Source of the DNA: Dysgonomonas sp. PF1-14
Lineage (GTDB): Bacteria > Bacteroidota > Bacteroidia > Bacteroidales > Dysgonomonadaceae
Assembly: GCF_029892965.1 (NCBI RefSeq)
Contig: NZ_JARXWN010000007.1
Location: forward strand, 124,001-188,000
Reading direction: 5' to 3'
DNA length: 64,000 nucleotides
Part shown: in pieces, positions 60,060 through 64,000 of the stretch
Numbering within the stretch: the stretch's first letter is position 1
Layout of the letters: every line of letters begins with the position of its first letter
Notes under the pieces: generated by a model
The model's database searches: none
What the model was told of the DNA's origin: nothing
The model's input: only the letters and a program-made list of their open reading frames with translations
Position numbers and translations under genes: made by a program

Positions 60060-62552
60060 ATGAAAAAGAGCATTAACAAACTAACTTTACCAATACGTAT
60101 CATGTCTTTATTATCAGCTATTGTGATAATACTGATGGTTATGTCTTCGTGTAAGACTCAACGCTCCGTAAAGGAAATCAGGGCAGCTCGTGACGGGGTT
60201 GATTATATACCCGAAAAAGTGAAAATAAAAGTCTCTAAAACTACAGCTGATGCTATGACCAAGGAGCTTTTCATGCAATCGAAACGTCCGAATATAGAAT
60301 TGCCTTATATCGAAGGAGGTGATATAAAAGGTGTTAGGACTGTATCGGAAGAGGTGACATTCACCAATTCGGAGGTTATACCCCGTTCAGGAACAGAAAC
60401 CGGTAAAGAAACCAACCTTAGCGAAGTTCAGCACCTTAACGAGGTGGTGGTTACAGCTAAGTCTCGTTTTACGCCAGAGCAAAACGGACGTGTAAACGTA
60501 GACTTCGTCGTTAAAGTCCCTAAAGAAATACTATCTTCCAACTGGCGTGTAACAATGAATCCTATACTGTTGCACAACGACTCGGTAGTGCCGTTGAAGA
60601 GCGTGGTGCTCAAAGGACAGGATTTCTACAACAAGCAAAAACAGGACTATGCCGACTACGACGAGTATGTGAAATCGATAGTAGGTAAATCCGATTATGA
60701 CAGCATATTCCTTGATCATAAGGGAGTAAGGGAAGATATCAACTTCCAGCAGAAATTCTACTATGGTCAGTACCATAAGGAATGGAGTCGTCAGTCAGAC
60801 TATGAAGAATGGAAATCGAAAAAAGATGATGCAGAAGCTTTGGTTGCAGCCAAACAGGTAGGTTACGACCAGAAGACATATCACGAAAATGCCCGTAAAG
60901 CAAGAGTGAGAATAATGAAAGAACATGCTAAGGGCAAAGATACTACCGGACTGTTCAATAAATATATGAGAAGTGTAGCCAAGCCGGGAGACCTGAAGAA
61001 AGGTAAAATAAAAGTAGAGCAAAAAGACGATTATCGTATCGACTTTTATAAAGAATATTCACGCAGAGCCAGAGAACGTGTAATGGATGACTGGGCTAAA
61101 GGTAAAGATACCATCGGTGCCTATAACCGTTATATGAAAGGTTTCGACAAGAATATGAGGACAATGGTACTGGAAGGCGAAGATCTGCGTAAAGTGCCTG
61201 AAAGATTCCGCGACCTGTACAGATCGGGGCGTAAGATGGACGAAATAACAAATCAGTCGCTATCAGACAAAGACTCTATTGAAATAGCTCAACACCGTTA
61301 TCTGTTTGAGGATATTGCCCTCAATGAAATGAAACAGGAAAGACGTGAAGATAAAAAAGAGGAAATGATCGTTTTCCCATACGAGTTGAATACGCGTCTT
61401 GATAGTGTTGTACAGTCCGACAGAGACTTTACATTCTACTACAAACAGGATTATCCTGTGTCGCCGGGTATGAAAAGGCTACGCCTGACAATGAGCAGCC
61501 GCGTTGACGCTGTAGACAGAAGCAGTTTTGCCCAGCCACAATCAGATACATTGTCATATTTCATCTCATCATTGTCGCAGTTGGTCGATACTTCTCTCAT
61601 AGTGAAAACCACAACTCTACACCGCGATGTATATAACAGTATGGTTATATATCCTAAGTTTGCTGCCGGAAAAGCTGTGTTCAATGCCGGATATAGCGAT
61701 AATAAGGCTCAAACTAATAAGGCTCTGGATACATACCGTACATTTACCGGAGAAGGTAAGTTGTTGATGGATAGTGTTGTACTGAGGGTTTCTACATCAC
61801 TCGACGGTGAGTACGAAAAGAATATCGAACTGTCTAAAAAACGTGCAGAAGCACTTAAGGCATACTTTGTAAAAACATTGGGTGTAACAGAAGATATATT
61901 CAAAATACGTTACAGTGGCGAAGACTGGAATACAATGGCCAGACTGATCGTGAGACGTACAGATATGCCTAACAAGCCTCAGATACTGGATATGCTTACA
62001 CAGGCTGTAAACCCTGACCAGTGCGAGGCTAGCATTAAGAAAGATTTTCCACAGGATTATAAGATCATCCGCGACTCTATCTATCCTATGCTCAACAAGG
62101 CCGACGTTATATTCAATATGACTCGTCCGGGCATGGCTGACGAAATCACAGTGAATAAAGAAGAGCGCCCTGAATATGCACAGGCACTTCAATATCTGCA
62201 AGACAGAGAGTACTGGAAAGCTTTGGATATATTGTCTAACTACCCTGACTACAATACGGCACTTTGCCTTGTATGTATGGGATACAATGCAAAAGCTCTT
62301 GACTTGCTCGAGAGTCTGAAACAAACAGGTAATACCGAATATCTGCTGGCGATACTGGCTATCCGTTCGGGTGACGATAACAAGGCGATAACACACTTGC
62401 TGAAAGCTTGTGAGCTGGATCCGTCGAAAGCATACCGTGCTCCGCTCGATCCGGAAGTAGCAGCATTTGTGAAAAAACACAAACTGCAAGATCAGTTAAA
62501 TGCAGGTTCTGAAGCAGCTTCGCAAGTGACTGATGAAGAACTGAATCAGTAA
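60060..62552 (+). CDS. Large lipoprotein with OmpA-like and TPR-like regions
   Basis: An 830-aa exported protein. The signal is long and ends at VIILMVMSSCK, a probable lipobox with Cys near residue 31. A hydrophilic, Lys/Arg/Asp-rich middle (about 200-440) contains two similar segments (MKEHAKGKDTTGLFNKYMRS and MDDWAKGKDTIGAYNRYMKG). Then comes an OmpA/MotB-like part (about 540-650: FNAGYSDNKAQTNKALDTY, then NIELSKKRAEALKAYFVKTLG) that could bind peptidoglycan. The C-terminus (about 690-815) looks like TPR helices. Probably an envelope scaffold; role unknown. It is monocistronic with a strong terminator. Confidence 0.82.
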   Translation: MKKSINKLTLPIRIMSLLSAIVIILMVMSSCKTQRSVKEIRAARDGVDYIPEKVKIKVSKTTADAMTKELFMQSKRPNIELPYIEGGDIKGVRTVSEEVTFTNSEVIPRSGTETGKETNLSEVQHLNEVVVTAKSRFTPEQNGRVNVDFVVKVPKEILSSNWRVTMNPILLHNDSVVPLKSVVLKGQDFYNKQKQDYADYDEYVKSIVGKSDYDSIFLDHKGVREDINFQQKFYYGQYHKEWSRQSDYEEWKSKKDDAEALVAAKQVGYDQKTYHENARKARVRIMKEHAKGKDTTGLFNKYMRSVAKPGDLKKGKIKVEQKDDYRIDFYKEYSRRARERVMDDWAKGKDTIGAYNRYMKGFDKNMRTMVLEGEDLRKVPERFRDLYRSGRKMDEITNQSLSDKDSIEIAQHRYLFEDIALNEMKQERREDKKEEMIVFPYELNTRLDSVVQSDRDFTFYYKQDYPVSPGMKRLRLTMSSRVDAVDRSSFAQPQSDTLSYFISSLSQLVDTSLIVKTTTLHRDVYNSMVIYPKFAAGKAVFNAGYSDNKAQTNKALDTYRTFTGEGKLLMDSVVLRVSTSLDGEYEKNIELSKKRAEALKAYFVKTLGVTEDIFKIRYSGEDWNTMARLIVRRTDMPNKPQILDMLTQAVNPDQCEASIKKDFPQDYKIIRDSIYPMLNKADVIFNMTRPGMADEITVNKEERPEYAQALQYLQDREYWKALDILSNYPDYNTALCLVCMGYNAKALDLLESLKQTGNTEYLLAILAIRSGDDNKAITHLLKACELDPSKAYRAPLDPEVAAFVKKHKLQDQLNAGSEAASQVTDEELNQ

Positions 62553-62572
62553 TCAGACACTGAAATATATAG

Positions 62573-62612
62573 ATAGCCCCGCTCTCAACTAAAAGAGCGG
62601 GGCTATTTTTTA
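62573..62612 (+). terminator. Terminator of the OmpA-like lipoprotein gene
   Basis: A 13-bp perfect GC-rich stem (62573-62585 with 62594-62606), an 8-nt loop, then TTTTT. Confidence 0.94.
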
Positions 62613-62752
62613 TCTTTTAAAATGGTAGTTTTTTGAATGGTTTTTTTAATTTTGTCGACGACTTGCATCTTTTGATGACAGATACAACCTTAATTGAAAT
62701 AATGTAGCAGCATTTTTATGCCTTATATGATTTAATCAATAAAATGTAGAAG

Positions 62753-64000
62753 ATGAATTACAGATCCCTTACTTCTCAGGAGATAGATGTGTTAAAATTG
62801 CAGAATTGTACTGCTGACGATTGGAATAATATAACGGTGCATCCCGATTTCAAGCCTGATTATATCAAGCATGTGAATTTCTCGGGTACGATAAAACTGG
62901 GCGTTTTCGAAAAAGAATTTACATTACCCGGCGGTCTGAAAAAGCATACGGGAATAAATCATGCCTGCTTACACAACTGTGAATTGGGCGACAATGTGCT
63001 TATAGAAAGCATCCAGAACTATATAGCCAATTACCGTATAGGAAACAATGTGCGGATACAAAATATACACCACCTGTATGTCGATTGTGAATCATCGTTC
63101 GGTAACGGTGTCGAAGTTGCCGTATTGAACGAAACGGGTGGGAGAGAAGTGATGATCTACGATAAACTAAGCGCCCATTATGCTTATATACTGTCCTTCT
63201 ATCGCCATCGTCCCGAACTGACTAAGAAATTGCAGAATATGGTGCAGGCATATGCACAGGAACAATCATCTTCTATAGGTACTATCGGCAACGATGTGAC
63301 TATTGTAAATGCCGGAGCTATAAAGAATGTAAAGATAGGAGACTGTACCGTTATCGAAGGGGCACGCCACTTAGAGAACGGCAGCATCAACAGTAACGAA
63401 CACGATCCTGTCCATATCGGATATAGCGTGATGGCTAACGATTTTATCATCTGCTCGGGCTCGCGTGTAGAGGACGGGACAATGCTTACACGCTGCTTTG
63501 TGGGACAATCCTGTCAGTTGGGACATACCTACTCGGCAGGCGATTCGCTGTTCTTTAGCAACTGTCAGGGTGAGAACGGAGAGGCCTGTGCGCTGTTTGC
63601 CGGTCCTTATACTGTGACGCACCACAAGTCCACTTTACTTATTGCGGGTATGTTCTCGTTTATGAATGCCGGTTCGGGCTCCAATCAGAGCAACCATATG
63701 TACAAGCTGGGGCCTATACATCAGGGAATCGTTGAGCGCGGAGGTAAGACCACCAGTGATTCGTATATACTGTGGCCGTCGCGTATCGGTGCATTTTCAC
63801 TGATCATGGGGCGTCACTATCACAATACCGATACTTCTAATATGCCATTCTCGTACCTGATAGAGGATAAGAATGAAACCGTATTAGTGCCGGGCGTTAA
63901 CCTTCGCAGTGTGGGTACTATCCGCGATGCGCAGAAATTTCCGAAGCGTGACAAGCGTAAAGACCCGAACAAGCTGGATCAGATAAACTTCAACTTGCTC
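62753..64000 (+). CDS. DUF4954 family protein, N-terminal part (runs off the window)
   Basis: The frame is open from ATG 62753 to the window end (416 codons, no stop). It begins MNYRSLTSQEIDVLKLQNC. The sequence shows the irregular hexapeptide-like turns of a left-handed beta-helix (ELGDNVLIESIQNYIANYRIGNNVRIQNIHHL, TIGNDVTIVNAGAIKNVKIGDCTVIEG). Stretches such as LFAGPYTVTHHKSTLLIAGMFSFMNAGSGSNQSNHMYKLGPIHQGIVERG are strongly conserved in DUF4954 proteins of Bacteroidota. Relatives resemble sugar-nucleotide pyrophosphorylase or acyltransferase helices; function unknown. Its upstream region has no obvious promoter. Confidence 0.88.
   Translation, partial: MNYRSLTSQEIDVLKLQNCTADDWNNITVHPDFKPDYIKHVNFSGTIKLGVFEKEFTLPGGLKKHTGINHACLHNCELGDNVLIESIQNYIANYRIGNNVRIQNIHHLYVDCESSFGNGVEVAVLNETGGREVMIYDKLSAHYAYILSFYRHRPELTKKLQNMVQAYAQEQSSSIGTIGNDVTIVNAGAIKNVKIGDCTVIEGARHLENGSINSNEHDPVHIGYSVMANDFIICSGSRVEDGTMLTRCFVGQSCQLGHTYSAGDSLFFSNCQGENGEACALFAGPYTVTHHKSTLLIAGMFSFMNAGSGSNQSNHMYKLGPIHQGIVERGGKTTSDSYILWPSRIGAFSLIMGRHYHNTDTSNMPFSYLIEDKNETVLVPGVNLRSVGTIRDAQKFPKRDKRKDPNKLDQINFNLL

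Overview
This window looks like chromosomal DNA of a Bacteroidota member, order Bacteroidales, probably a Dysgonomonas-like organism. The genus is inferred from gene content only. The pointers are Bacteroidota-type promoters (TAnnTTTG, several with TTTG 19-20 bp upstream), the DUF4492-cydA-cydB unit, a PorT-like protein, DUF3078 and DUF4954 proteins, an S46 dipeptidyl-peptidase, a 307-aa NusB, and an S16 protein with a long Ala/Glu/Lys tail. The base composition is AT-rich. Nearly all genes are housekeeping or general metabolism. I see no phage, CRISPR array, rRNA operon, transposase gene or SusCD locus.

Layout. 1-3944: end of alanine dehydrogenase, then the cytochrome bd oxidase unit and a small ferredoxin. 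4222-8799: PorT-like protein, GNAT, YgbA-like protein, chorismate synthase and a DUF3078 protein. 8925-11396: initiator tRNA followed by a minus-strand cluster of small accessory genes (two unknowns, GNAT, ACT-domain protein, zinc-ribbon protein). 12034-16413: a repeat-rich lipoprotein, a GH13 lipoprotein with a LacI-like operator upstream, and a small SmpA-like lipoprotein. 16624-23566: ahpC/ahpF, an unknown lipoprotein, dipeptidyl peptidase IV, lipA and yjbQ. 23742-26710: hemW and an acyl-CoA synthetase. 27533-33837: flippase, LTA-synthase-like enzyme, DPP7-type S46 peptidase and a small lipoprotein. 34033-40011: dnaK, rarA, hydrolase, GrpB-family protein, PH-domain protein and a lipoprotein. 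40086-46434: a minus-strand run of nusB, yajC, ybbR, coaE, carbonic anhydrase, znuA and znuC, then an exported aldo/keto reductase. 46944-49592: cmk, ispH and pfkA. 49746-54579 (minus): rpsP, rpsT, tRNA-Glu, a truncated membrane protein gene, an M23 peptidase and a histidine phosphatase. 54855-64000: B3/B4-domain protein, an unknown 376-aa protein, nnr, SPFH plus ribbon-helix-helix pair, an OmpA-like/TPR lipoprotein, and the start of a DUF4954 protein that runs off the window.

What stands out is the intergenic DNA. (1) A modular dispersed repeat, here called R1, occurs at least five times, with pieces separated by an AGGTTTTAGTTAAAA-like motif. (2) One R1 copy is interrupted by a 182-bp MITE-like element (26885-27066) with near-perfect terminal inverted repeats and a TAA target duplication; another R1 copy at about 11850 is the matching empty site. 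(3) A GC-richer repeat of about 255-295 bp, here called R2, is present twice, and one copy sits at the broken 5' end of a gene. (4) A three-hairpin REP-like repeat, R3, is present twice in opposite orientation. Together they suggest a genome with several active or recently active non-autonomous repeat families. No complete new defence or biosynthetic system is visible.
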